From: Gordionus sp. m RMFG-2023 | Taxonomy: Eukaryota; Nematomorpha; Gordioida; Chordodea; Parachordodidae | Reading direction: 5' to 3' | Assembly (NCBI RefSeq): GCF_954871325.1 | Contig: NC_088775.1 | Span: 40,029,561-40,093,560, forward strand | DNA: 64,000 nt | Part shown: positions 1-10,324 of the stretch, one piece after another | Numbering within the stretch: the first letter of the stretch is position 1 | Layout: each line of letters starts with the position of its first letter | Program-made: the position numbers and the translations under genes | Notes under the pieces: model-generated | What the model was told of the DNA's origin: nothing | What the model saw: only the letters and a program-made list of their open reading frames with translations | Databases searched by the model: none

Positions 1-330
1 ATTATAAAAGCTGTCCTAATATTTTGAAAAAAATTTTCAAAAATAAATGGCAGAAGTATATTTAGGAATTTTACATATAGGAAATTTACTATATGCTGTT
101 AATATGCAGTTGCAATCAGAAGAATAAAATTTAATAAAGGTTCACTAAATTATGCTGCAGAAATACCAAAGTAAGAATATTATTACTATTATCGTATAAT
201 TATTAATAAAATTTAATATGATGTCATGTTTGAGGAGATTGTAATGCTACTTTATTTTTATGATTTGCCAAAATATTCAAAATATTAATTTTACAATGTA
301 AAAAATAAATTTATTTGATTTTATGCAAAT
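1..330 (+). pseudogene. hAT transposase fragment, inverted copy
   Basis: Reading the plus strand, the frame near 50-145 gives AEVYLGILHIGNL and then NMQLQSEE. This matches AYLGLVSHVGNL and NIQLQSED on the minus strand near 1,020-1,110. Near 225-290 it gives LFEEIV and YDLPKY, matching LFEEIVIF and YDSPEY near 690-750 minus. The piece is therefore a second, opposite-facing and more decayed copy of the same transposase region, with the part between the two matches missing. It has several stops and cannot be coding. It continues off the left edge of the window. Confidence 0.7.
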
Positions 331-469
331 GTATAAATAAGATTTTATAAAATATAGAAAGTCAAATAGTTATAGTTAATTATATTTTATTTGAGATTTA
401 AATAATGGAACTAAACGTTTACCGTCGTTATTAAGATATTTATAAAATTCCTGGCATGACATTTTATAA

Positions 470-1650
470 TTTTGTTTCCATTAACTCGGCCTCTAATGTT
501 GTTAAAGCAATTCGATTTCTCTCCTTTCTCCAGGCAGTCCTCATCAGGCTAAAAATGCGCTCCGAGAATGAGGTAAGGAGAAAACATACTCGCAAATTTT
601 TTCCAAGCATGGGGATTTATCGTTATTACGAAAAAATTCCACCCATTTCTCCTCTGCTTTTAGACCATCTAACTTTAAGTATTCTGGCGAATCATAAAAA
701 ATGGAAAAAATTACAATCTCTTCAAACAAGGCTTCAATGTTTGTCGGTAATTTTAATATATTTATTAAATTACAAAAACCATCAAATGATGGTTTCTGTT
801 CCAAGGTCATAATATTTAAACATTTGTAAATAGAGTTATTAAAATCAAACGATATTCTAAAATTGTCTTAAATATCTGCTTCATTTAAAAATATATTAAA
901 AGTATTATTTGAACATTTTAATATAATATTTTTAGCAATAGCGCCATAAAATTTATTATCTATTTTTAACTGTAGAGATGAACAGAGCTGTAGCATGATT
1001 TTGTGAATCTTTATCAATAAAGAATCTTCTGATTGCAACTGAATATTAACTACTTGAAATAGATTTCCTACATGTGAAACTAATCCCAAATATGCTTCTG
1101 ACATTTCATCCTCGAAAAAATTTTTCAAAATTTTATGACAGCTTTTAAAATCTTTATTTAAGAAGTATTTCTATAAGGGTTCGTAAAATTTTAAAATACT
1201 CTCGATGACAGGTATTAATGATAACCACCTGATAGGTACATATCGCAACAACTCACACCATTCCAAATCAGACCACTCCACCAATTCTTTTAATTCAGTG
1301 ACTCTTTTAATTGATGAACTAAATTCGTTAAAACATTTCATCATAATTACTTCGACATCTACAGATAGTACATTCATTGCCTTATTGCAAGAATTAAGCA
1401 GCATATGGCATATACAGCCAATTGGTATTAATTCATTATTGTGCTGCCTCAATTCGGTAAATACACTTTGATTTTTGCCAAAATTAACAGAGGCATTATC
1501 AGCGCAGAAAGCTGACATGCAACTCATTGATAACCCTGAATCAGCTATATTTACCATTATGTGGTTAGCTATATCGTTGGATTTTTCACTATCGGATGAA
1601 AAAAATTTCAATAGTTTTATAGAAAAATGTCGAGTGGAGCACTGCAATTC
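470..1650 (-). pseudogene. hAT transposase, central to C-terminal part, broken
   Basis: The minus strand from 1,647 reads a hAT catalytic region of the BED/ZBED5-like kind: CADNASVNFGK, then CICHMLLNSCNKAMNVLSVD, then RWLSLIPVIESILKFYEPL, a pattern typical of that clade. The same frame continues through 1,128-868 (EAYLGLVSHVGNLF) and 810-544 (NIEALFEEIVIF, SLPHS), interrupted by in-frame stops at 1,171-1,173 and 868-870. Near 540 the frame shifts and continues as ERIFSLM...WRKERNR, the conserved C-terminal dimerisation motif, ending near 470. The BED finger and N-terminus are missing. The intact enzyme would cut and paste hAT DNA in the nucleus. This copy is dead. The family is certain; the exact lineage is not. 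Confidence 0.85.
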
Positions 1651-1934
1651 TAGATAACGTTATAAAATATATTAAGTAATTTAAAATATATTTATAATAA
1701 TTATACATACTGTTCTAACTTCTATTCTTTCTAACACAAAAATTTTGAAAATGTCGAGTGGAGAATTGGAGAATTTTATAAAAAATATATTTTAGAGCGG
1801 AAAACTAAAATAAAAGAACTAGACATATTTTTCGAATAAATATTTAAAATTTTTTTAAAAATATAAAAATAATCAAAAACTGTCTCTCAAAATTATTATT
1901 TATATATTAAAAACATTAAAATGCTAAAAAAAAA

Positions 1935-2076
1935 AAATGTGGGAGAAATTAAAAAATTGTGGGAGCTTTTTGTGGGAGATTTCTAATTGTGGGAGTTTTG
2001 TGGGAGTGAGATGTATGTGGGTAAACTAAAAAATTGTGGGAGACTCCCACTGATGGGGGGAGACATGGCAACCCTG
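1935..2076. repeat. hAT terminal region with GTGGGAG repeats
   Basis: A short stretch carries repeated TGTGGGAG motifs, a GTGGGAGACTCCCAC palindrome, and ends ATGGCAACCCTG, a hAT-like terminus (CAGGGTTGCCAT in reverse). It lies upstream of the minus-strand transposase at 470-1,650, so it is probably that element's 5' end with subterminal transposase-binding repeats. No matching left end is visible in the window. Confidence 0.55.
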
Positions 2077-2420
2077 ATAGAATGATAATGAAAATAATTT
2101 TGGTACAGATCATATCGACAAAGGAATATCTCTTGAAAATGATGATGATATGGAATTTCCTTTTCCTTAATTCACAAATTATTTTAATCTCGATAAAAAA
2201 AATTAACACAGGATAAATTTTGCTGTAAGATGTGGCCGAGGTTTTATCATCAAAAGTTGCTTCAACTTGAGAAAACATTTAAAGGTAATATATCAAACAA
2301 AAATATATCTTTAAAAAAATTTAGAGCATCTATAATGTTTTTGAGTTAGATGAGTTTATGTGATTTTATAGCCTAGTCTAAACAAGCTATATTTCAACTG
2401 GCCATAAGATAGTTCGCTAC
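2077..2420. repeat. Left inverted terminal repeat of integrase element
   Basis: Matches the reverse complement of 5,098-5,484, starting ATAGAATGATAATGAAAAT and running to CTATATTTCAACTGGCCAT. It includes the shared stretch GTTGCTTCAACTTGAGAAAA. The short open frames read across it on both strands are by-products of the repeat, not genes. Confidence 0.75.
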
Positions 2421-2886
2421 ATTTTTGAAAATATAGCGATAATGCGCCTTTTATTTTTATAAAATAGCGGTAAAGCACGCTATTTTTAAAAGTAGCTTTT
2501 AACAACATTATAAAATGCTTACTTTCTTCTTATCTCCCTCTTTCTCCTTCTCAATTTTAAAATATTTAATTTTCAATAATGTTAATGTTAATGTCATAAT
2601 TTATTTCCATTTTATTTCATTTAATATAATGTTCATTATATAGTAAGATTTATTTTTTAGGAAATGATTAATGATAAAAATACTACAAACAAAAATTTCT
2701 TTCAATTTAAAAAAATTTTTATAAAAGGAAATAAAAAAGTTAAGATTTAGAATTTTTTTTCTAGTTAATACTTAATTTCAAATTTCTTTTTTATATATTT
2801 ATAATTCAAAATATTAATATTTTTAATAATGCCCCAATTAGTTACCTAAAAATCTTACTGAATATAATATTTTTAAACAAATTCTC

Positions 2887-3105
2887 ATGACGAAAAATTA
2901 CACAAATATTGATGGAATAGATGCCAAACTAAAATCTAAAATTAAAGGACTTTTTTATTTAAAAAATAATACTATAACGTGTTCCAAGAAAAACAAGCCA
3001 ATTATTATATTGTCCGAATTGGGTGAAATATTTAAGACACATCACAATGATAAGAATCATACAGGTAAATGTTTATTGAATTACTTTTTATTTGTATTTG
3101 AATAA
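2887..3105 (+). pseudogene. Integrase zinc-binding piece (fossil)
   Basis: A 72-residue open stretch. Near residues 50-60 it reads FKTHHNDKNHTGK, with the two-histidine part of the H2C2 integrase zinc-binding domain seen in retroviral-type and Ginger-type integrases. The preceding part (NTITCSKKNKPIIILSELGE) fits the usual lead-in of this domain. Placement inside the inverted repeats and a matching C-terminal piece at 4,200-4,813 support membership of one element. It is a remnant, not a working protein. Confidence 0.5.
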
Positions 3106-3189
3106 TTTGATTGATTAAATAAATATTCACTAGTATATTATTAGCATAGTTGAAAAATATTAAAATATTATTTTATTTTCATATTGTAG

Positions 3190-3665
3190 TTTATTTGATG
3201 TTAGTTAAACCCGACCCAACCCATCAAATTGTGATTATTTAATTTCGGTTTGTCTGAAATTTATTTTTCCATATGGGTTTTTCATCGAATTTAAATTTAA
3301 TAAATGATATCAATTAGTGATCTGCTTCGGGATTAATATTTTAAGCATGATCCATTTTTTTATTTGTTAGGCTCTGCCCTATCCCTAATTTTTTCATATA
3401 TTTGTCCAGAAAAAAGCAACCCCATATAAAAATTATTAGCCCGCCCGGCTTGGTCCGAATTTATCTAAATATAGAGAAATAATAATAATTTTTTAATTGT
3501 AAAAAATAAATTTACAAATATAAATATTACGTCCTATTTCTTGCAAGTTTTAAAATATATTAATTTATTTAATAAAATTGAATAATAACAGCCCGATCCA
3601 GGCAGAATTATTTTTAAAAATATTAGGCCCTACCCAGCCAGAAAGTGCGGGAGGACCATAAATCA
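3190..3665. repeat. G+C-rich hAT-derived MITE fragments inside integrase element
   Basis: Two blocks with CCCGACCCAACCC (3,207 on) and GCCCGCCCGGCTTGG (3,440 on), and an end-like motif TAGTGATCTGC at 3,315, resemble the family bounded at 20,700-20,981. The right end is not clear. It interrupts the integrase element, so it is younger than that element or part of a rearrangement. A further small piece, GGCCGGGCC, lies at 4,118-4,165. Confidence 0.5.
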
Positions 3666-4199
3666 TGGATATTATTTTAATGTTAGTTAATTTTGCAATT
3701 TTCATTTTAGATTATTTTACAATATTTTTTTTAAGATTATTATAAAATAATTTATCATTTTCTAATAATATACAAAAAAATAAATAAATTTTAAGTAAAT
3801 CTATTTTATATTTCTAATTTGATTTGGATTTTTTCAATTATGTTGTGGTTAGGAATTTAAGGGAAAAAATTGGTTGCGTCGTATTGGACACCTAAAGTGT
3901 ATCCTGGTTCGATTTATTGGTAAACAGCAGGCTGTTTGGACTGCTATAATAGCTTCGTTTAAACAGTTTAGTAAGATTTATACAAAAAAAACTAAAGAAA
4001 CAAATCGAAAAACACAAGAAAAATAAGAAAAATTACAATGCCATCAAACACTATGTGTTCTTATTGGCATGTAATATAAAATATTAGTTTATGCTTTAAT
4101 ATAAAAAAAATATATATATTATGTGTCCGGTCCGAACGGGCTTCAGGCCGGGCCTATTATTTTTTAAGAAAAACTAGTAATCTTTTTTCCTAAATATTT

Positions 4200-4813
4200 A
4201 GGAGTGAATACAACTATCAAATCGATTGAAACAATATATGCAACTGTCCCAGTAAATAAGCTCAAAGATTATATAAAAAATTGCTAGGTATTTGGAAATA
4301 TAATATTATGGAAAGATAATTATACTACAAACTCGGGCAACAGCATCGAAAATATTTTAACCAGACTACCTTCGTTCATTTCATATTTAATAGATAGGAA
4401 GAAGCAAGAGAATGCTTATAAGAATAAAATTAAAAAGATAAAATTTTGCATTGGGGATCACGTACTGATCCCAATAAATAAAAATGATAGATCTAATCTA
4501 TGCCCCAAAAATATTGAGACCGAAATTATACAAATGGAGGTCGAGAAATTATGGGTTGGAACTAATTTGGGAAAAATTGATTCCCCATTTTTAAAAACGA
4601 ACATTCATAAATCAATAAAATTTATCAATTTTACCATTCCTAATAGAAGATCTCCATAATAACAGCATCAAGAATAACATCTTCTTATGGTAGTTTAAAT
4701 CAATTTGCAATTGCCAAAAAAGTTGCAACAATAAGAGGTGTCAATGTTTTAAAAATGGCATTAATTGTTCCACAAAATGTCACTTAAATATTATTTGTGT
4801 AAATAATAAATAA
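4200..4813 (+). pseudogene. Integrase C-terminal piece with Cys-rich tail (fossil)
   Basis: Reading frames here give KIKFCIGDHVLIPINKNDR near 4,430-4,490 (the small beta-barrel region that follows the integrase core in this family), then KLWVGTNLGKI and FLKTNIHKS. At 4,706-4,813 there is a dense cysteine cluster C-x-C-x3-C-x4-C-x-C-x6-C-x3-C-H, similar to tesmin/TSO1-type CXC repeats known from the tails of KRAB-A domain-containing 2-like proteins. The catalytic core between the zinc-binding piece and this piece is not seen. Treated as a fossil; it is broken. Confidence 0.6.
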
Positions 4814-5097
4814 TTTCATATATTTTAAATTAATTATCGAAATCAATAAAATATGTTGTTGATTATATGGCTTGAACAAAAATATTATAATATAGATGAT
4901 TTGCTTATAAAGAAGTGCAATAATTTATAACTGCAATAAGAAAAATTTATAATGTCATTTTAAAATTTGTGAATCTATGGTCTCAAATATAGCCGAAATT
5001 TTGAGATTTAAAAATATTACAAATTAGTAAGTTGCTAGCCAATAATTTTAACAATGCGTTTATAAATAGCAGTGACTATATTTAAACCTCTGCTTAT

Positions 5098-5484
5098 AAT
5101 TGTATTTAATAATGAAGTCTACCCATGGCCAGTTGAAATATAGTATGTTTAGACTAAGCCAGAAAATCAACTTTCACCTAAACTCATCTAACTCAAAAAC
5201 TATTATAGATGCTCTAATTATTTTTAAAGATTAAGAACTGAGCTATACATTTAATTTTTGGTTGATATATTACCATGTTTTCTCAAGTTGAAGCAACTAG
5301 ATTAGTTTGATGATAAAACCATACCACATCTTACAGCAAAATTTATATAATGTGTTAATTTTTTTTATCGAGATTAAAATAATTTGTGAATCAAGGAAAA
5401 GGAAATTTTATATCAGCATCATTTTCAAGGGATATTCCCTTGTCGATATGATTTGTAATAAAATTATTTTCATTATCATTCTAT
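5098..5484. repeat. Right inverted terminal repeat of integrase element
   Basis: Reverse-complement partner of 2,077-2,420, ending TTATCATTCTATA. It is slightly longer than the left arm because of small insertions. The 69-residue open frame at 5,307-5,516 is read across this repeat and is not a gene. Confidence 0.75.
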
Positions 5485-5834
5485 ACTGTAGACATTTAAA
5501 AAATTTAATTTATTGAATAATATATTTTGCATATTTTTAAATGTAAATTTATTTTAAAATAAAATAAAATTAAAAGATTATGATTTTAGAATTAATTATA
5601 AAATTGTTATAATAATTTTTGCTATTTATTTAGTAACGATCTACCGTTATCTCTCTTTTTAAAAAAATGTTGCACGCTAAAGATATCGATACTAAAGGAA
5701 TATCGTGCTAATATAGAACACTGCATATTATATATTTCAAGTCCAGGATTGGAACCGAAAAAAGATTTAAAAAATTGTTTTATCTTCATTCACTTTTATT
5801 TCTGTAAATTCTATCTAACTAGACATTTTGTTAA
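5485..5834. other. A+T-rich spacer, no gene seen
   Basis: Low-complexity A+T-rich DNA between the integrase element and the tandem array. No reading frame, terminal repeat or RNA gene recognised. Confidence 0.6.
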
Positions 5835-8066
5835 TATGGTGATCCCCCCTCCAGACCAAGTCATACCCATCAAGACCAAGAATGAAGACTTTCAAACCAT
5901 ATTAAAATTACCTTTTATTTGATGCCCATATACAAAAAATTATTTTTACACCCCCCTAATTTTACCCCCTAGACCACCTATCATGGGGCAGACATTGACT
6001 TCCAGTTGAATAGATTTTTTGATTAGCTATCGATTGATACCCATGTCAAAAAAATTATTTTTTACACCCCCCCCCCCCAACCCCACTCCTTTAGACCGCC
6101 CATTATGGGGCAGAGATTGACCTACAGTTGAATAGATTTTTTGATTAGCTATCGATTGATACCCATATCAAAAAAAATATTATTACACCCCCCTACCCTT
6201 ACCCCCTAGACCACCTATCATAAGGCAGACATTGACTTCCAGTTGAATAAATCTTTTGATTCGCTATCGATTGATACCCATATCAAAAAAAATTATTTTT
6301 TACACATCCCCCCACCCCACCCCACCCCCTTAGACCGCCAATTATAGGGCAGAGATTGACCTCCAGTTGAATAGATCTTTTGATTAGCTATCGATTGATA
6401 CCCATATCAAAAAAAATTATTTTTTACACCCCCCCCCTAACCCATCCCCCTAGACCGCCCATTATGGGGCAGAGATTGACCTCCAGTTGAATAGATCTTT
6501 TGATTAGCTATCGATTGATACCCATATCAAAAAAAATTATCTTTTACACCCCCCCCCCCCACCCCGATTCCCTTAGAACACCCGTTATGGGGCAGAGATT
6601 GACCTCCAGTTGAATAGATTTTTTGATTAGCTATCGATTGATACCCATATCAAAAAAAATTATTTTTTACACCCCCCCCCCCCCCCCCAACCCCACTCCT
6701 TTAGACCGCCCATTATGGGGCAGAGATTGACCTACAGTTGAATAGATTTTTTGATTAGCTATCGATTGATACCCATATCAAAAAAAATATTATTACACCC
6801 CCCTACCCTTACCCCCTAGACCACCTATCATAAGGCAGACATTGACTTCCAGTTGAATAAATCTTTTGATTCGCTATCGATTGATACCCATATCAAAAAA
6901 AATTATTTTTTACACATCCCCCCACCCCACCCCACCCCCTTAGACCGCCAATTATAGGGCAGAGATTGACCTCCAGTTGAATAGATCTTTTGATTAGCTA
7001 TCGATTGATACCCATATCAAAAAAAATTATTTTTTACACCCCTCCCCTAACCCATCCCCCTAGACCGCCCATTATGGGGCAGAGATTGACCTCCAGTTGA
7101 ATAGATCTTTTGATTAGCTATCGATTGATACCCATATCAAAAAAAATTATTTTTTACACCCCCCCCCCCCACCCCGATTCCCTTAGAACACCCGTTATGG
7201 GGCAGAGATTGACCTCCAGTTGAATAGATTTTTTGATTAGCTATCGATTGATACCCATATCAAAAAAAATCATTTTTACACCCCCCCCCTCTCTCAGACC
7301 GCCCATTATGGGGCAGAGTTTCACCTACAGTTGAATAGATCTTTTGATTAGCTATCGATTGATACCCATATCAAAATAATTATTTTTTACACATTCCCCC
7401 ACCCTCACCCCCTTAGACCGCCTATTATGGGGCAGAGATTGACCTCCAGTTGAATAGATCTTTTGATTAGCTATCGATTGATACCCATATCAAAAAAAAT
7501 TATTTTTTACACCCCCCCCCCCCACCCCGATTCCCTTAGAACACCCGTTATGGGGCAGAGATTGACCTCCAGTTGAATAGATTTTTTGATTAGCTATCGA
7601 TTGATACCCATATCAAAAAAAATCATTTTTACACCCCCCCCCTCTCTCAGACCGCCCATTATGGGGCAGAGTTTCACCTACAGTTGAATAGATCTTTTGA
7701 TTAGCTATCGATTGATACCCATATCAAAATAATTATTTTTTACACATTCCCCCACCCTCACCCCCTTAGACCGCCTATTATGGGGCAGAGATTGATCTCC
7801 AGTTGAATAGATCTTTTGATTAGCTATCGATTGATACCCATATCAAAAAAATTATTTTTTACACCCCCACCACCCCTACCCCATAGACCGCCCATTAGGG
7901 GGCAGAGATTCACCTCCAGTTGAATAGTTTTGATTAGCTATCGATTGATACCCATATCAAAAAAATTATTTTTTACAACCCCCTCCCCCCCCCCACTCCC
8001 ACCCATTATGGGGCAGAGATTGAACTTCAGTTGAATAGATTTTGATTAGCTATCGATTGATACCCT
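5835..8066. repeat. Tandem array, 111-128 bp unit with C-runs and higher-order duplications
   Basis: About 18 units share GATTAGCTATCGATTGATAC, CATATCAAAAAAAATTATTT, a run of C (up to about 20), then TTAGACCGCCCATTATGGGG and CAGAGATTGACCTCCAGTTG. The ATCGATTG motif starts at 6,029, 6,151, 6,266, 6,390, 6,510, 6,633, 6,761, 6,876, 7,000, 7,120, 7,243, 7,354, 7,473, 7,596, 7,707, 7,826, 7,940 and 8,052. A diverged unit lies at about 5,835-5,990. The spacing series repeats as blocks: a five-unit block of 610 bp is duplicated (6,061-6,665 and 6,671-7,270), and a three-unit block of 353 bp is duplicated (about 7,158-7,505 and 7,511-7,860). No protein is encoded. Confidence 0.97.
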
Positions 8067-8239
8067 ATACTAGACATATCTTATATCATAAGGCCAAAAA
8101 AACAACATTGAAAATTAAAAAACGCAACGAAACTCGTGGAAAACGCTTTTAAAATAAGATTCCTCTTTACCACGATTAAAACGTGATAATACCATATTTA
8201 TCCTTTAAAATATTGAAATTTTAAAGGGATCCCTTTAAA

Positions 8240-8460
8240 TCCCATGAAGATCCCGGATAGTCTCGATCCCTTTAAAAATTACGACACGCGATGGTAAATC
8301 AGTTAAAGAGGTATGCAGGTTTTGCAAGATATCGTATATTGCCCACATTGATAGGAATGATCAACATTTATTAAGCAGCTGCACTTTGTGCCCTGCCATA
8401 ATTAAGGAAAAATTTTATTCAAATTCCAAAATATCAACCTCTACAAAAAATCACATGTAA
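8240..8460 (+). pseudogene. hAT BED zinc-finger remnant
   Basis: An open frame without a start codon reads TTRDGKSVKEVCRFCK, then HIDRNDQHLLSSCTLCP, and ends at a stop near 8,458. The arrangement C-x2-C, H, H-L-L-x2-C-x2-C-P is the N-terminal BED-type DNA-binding finger of many hAT transposases. The rest of the transposase is not visible downstream, so this is an orphan N-terminal exon or a truncated copy. It sits directly after the tandem array. Its short length and lack of ATG make it easy to miss. Confidence 0.7.
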
Positions 8461-8529
8461 ATGGTAATACTTCTAGTAAGGAGTCTGATAAACAAAAATG
8501 AGATAACATAAGATAATAATAACTATAAT

Positions 8530-8705
8530 CAAGTTCAATGACAAGTGTTTATTAAAAGAAGAAATATAACTTTTAAGTTTTTTGCGTTACCATTACTCGA
8601 AAAAAATAATTGCTTTACTCTTTACCTTTTGAAGCAAATAACGATGACATTCCTTTTCCTAAAAAAAGGTAACGCCGCTGACGTTACTTTAGGGCACTAT
8701 TATTT
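8530..8705. repeat. hAT end fragment with GTTACTCG / GGTAACG repeats
   Basis: Contains GCGTTACCATTACTCG, TACTCTTTACC, GGTAACGCCGCTGACGTTACTTTAGGGCAC-type motifs (read in short blocks). These are the same subterminal words as in the bounded hAT at 21,985-23,507, so this is a truncated member of that family. Only one end is present. Confidence 0.55.
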
Positions 8706-9001
8706 ATAGATTAGATAGCTCTTAAAATATAGAGGAATAAACATATTGCAACTATTTCCTTAAAATTTAAAGAAATATCAAAATTTTAAAACTCGTGAGG
8801 GCACATTTAAATTTTAGGAATAATCAGGGATTTGATAGGTCTTGCCTAATTTTTTAGGTATAAATTCTTCTGTAACAAAACCAAAATCGAGAAACAGCTT
8901 GTGTTAATTATAAGATTTCTGAGTAAAAAGGCTAGAAGCGAATTTATATTATAAACGTGAATGTTATAAGTGGTTTACCTTTTTAAGTTAATGTTACTAA
9001 C

Positions 9002-9110
9002 TAGAGATTTGCAAAAAAAAATTCAGCCCTAGCCAGCTCACTGCCAGATGGCAAAATCTTTTTAGATCTGCCCTGACCGTGGCCCGTTGTGACCCGAATT
9101 TTTTAAGAAG
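9002..9110. repeat. G+C-rich hAT MITE end fragment
   Basis: Begins TAGAGATTTGCAAA, the terminal motif of the G+C-rich family, and contains TAGATCTGCCCTGACC and GTGGCCCGTTG. The opposite end is not found; the hAT at 9,164 lies just beyond. Confidence 0.55.
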
Positions 9111-9163
9111 CATATTTATAAAAATTCTTAAACCTAAGATAATTGTTTGGTGACGAAAGGCGG

Positions 9164-10316
9164 CATAGGCGTAGCCAGGATTTTCATAAGGGGGAGGAAA
9201 TTAAAAAATTACTGGGGGCTTCGCCCCCAGACCCCCTTTTGGGCGGGCCTTCTCCCGCTTTTCCCCGGCCTTCGACCGGGTTACTTTAGTCTATATATAG
9301 TCATAAAATATTTTTACAAATTTTAATAAAAAAAATAATCCTGGAACAAATATGAAATATATTTTTATATATAAGAGCATGGTAATAATTTATTCCAAAC
9401 AATTATAAGAAATTTATTTATAAAAAGTAAGTAGACATATAGTTGATTTTACTCTATTATATAGAATTAGTAATAAAATACTAGGTAAAATTCCACTTTT
9501 ACAGACATATTTGACAGTTAGAGAATATATTACAGTTAATAATTTAACAAATTTTACTAATCAATGCTCTTGATATTAAATATAGCAACAATTTGCATTC
9601 AATTATTTAACGCCATCTATTTATTTTAAGTAAAAATGATATTAAAATTTTTATCTTCATATTATTCACCCACAATGTCTTAAGATATTTTCTGATGTCC
9701 TTATCAATATTTTATAGTTTTCTGTAAAATATATAATTCGCTCTATTGGTAAAAATTACTTGATTGTCATTTGATAATTAGATATACTGTAAATCTACGA
9801 CATATAATATTCCACTGTTTGTATTGTGCTTTAATATTTTTTTAATTTATGATTTTATTTTATCAATAGTTTTATAATTATATTTTACTTTTATTAAGAT
9901 AAATAAATTAAAATTACTCACTTTATAAAAAATTATATTTGATATATTATATTATTTAGTAATTTTATGGATCTATTATTAATAATTATAATACATTTCA
10001 CTTCTGTCTTAAGACTTATCTTTGGCTTATATTCTATTTATTAAAAAACATTTTTGGTTCATTTTATATATTTATAAATTTATTTTCCCAAAAATCTATA
10101 AATTATGATGAATAGTTTTATAAAAAAATATCAACTTTTACATTCTTTCTTTCAAATTATTATTTAAGATATATGCATACATATTTGAGGGTCAGGGAGT
10201 GGAGGGAGGACTAAGGGGGATATTTTTTATTAGCTAAAAATGATATTTACAAAAAGTGATAAATTTCTGAAGGGGGGAGGGGAATTTCCCTTGCCCCCCC
10301 CCTGGTTACGCCTATG
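9164..10316. mobile_element. Non-autonomous hAT element, 1,153 bp, with 8-bp target duplication
   Basis: Left end CATAGGCGTAGCCAGG and right end CCTGGTTACGCCTATG are inverted partners. The flanks are AAAGGCGG (9,156-9,163) and AAAGGCGA (10,317-10,324), an 8-bp target duplication with one mismatch, as expected for hAT. Subterminal G-runs and a perfect hairpin at 9,212-9,230 (8-bp stem, TTC loop) follow the left end. The interior is A+T-rich with no transposase trace, so it needed an enzyme supplied by another element. Confidence 0.88.
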
Positions 10317-10324
10317 AAAGGCGA

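Larger units (their letters stand above)
2077..5484. mobile_element. Fossil integrase element with long inverted ends
   Basis: The stretch 2,077-2,420 recurs as a reverse complement at 5,098-5,484 (same order of motifs, about 85 percent similar by eye, small gaps). Between them lie two pieces that look like the family of integrase-derived proteins annotated KRAB-A domain-containing 2-like: a zinc-binding N-terminal piece and a C-terminal piece with a cysteine-rich tail. The long inverted termini plus an integrase suggest a Ginger-like DNA transposon. A Polinton-type origin is possible, but I see no polymerase or capsid gene. The element is broken in several places and a later G+C-rich sequence occupies its middle. 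No clean target duplication was found. Confidence 0.55.

Noticed and set aside
5307-5516. 69-residue frame on the plus strand
   Set aside because: Lies in the right inverted repeat, and a similar frame occurs antisense in the left repeat; no domain.
5740-5765. tRNA T-arm-like stretch near TTGGAACCG
   Set aside because: No acceptor, D or anticodon stems could be paired around it.
5835-8066. CRISPR-like regular repeat
   Set aside because: The units are head-to-tail with no unique spacers, and the genome is eukaryotic; this is a satellite.
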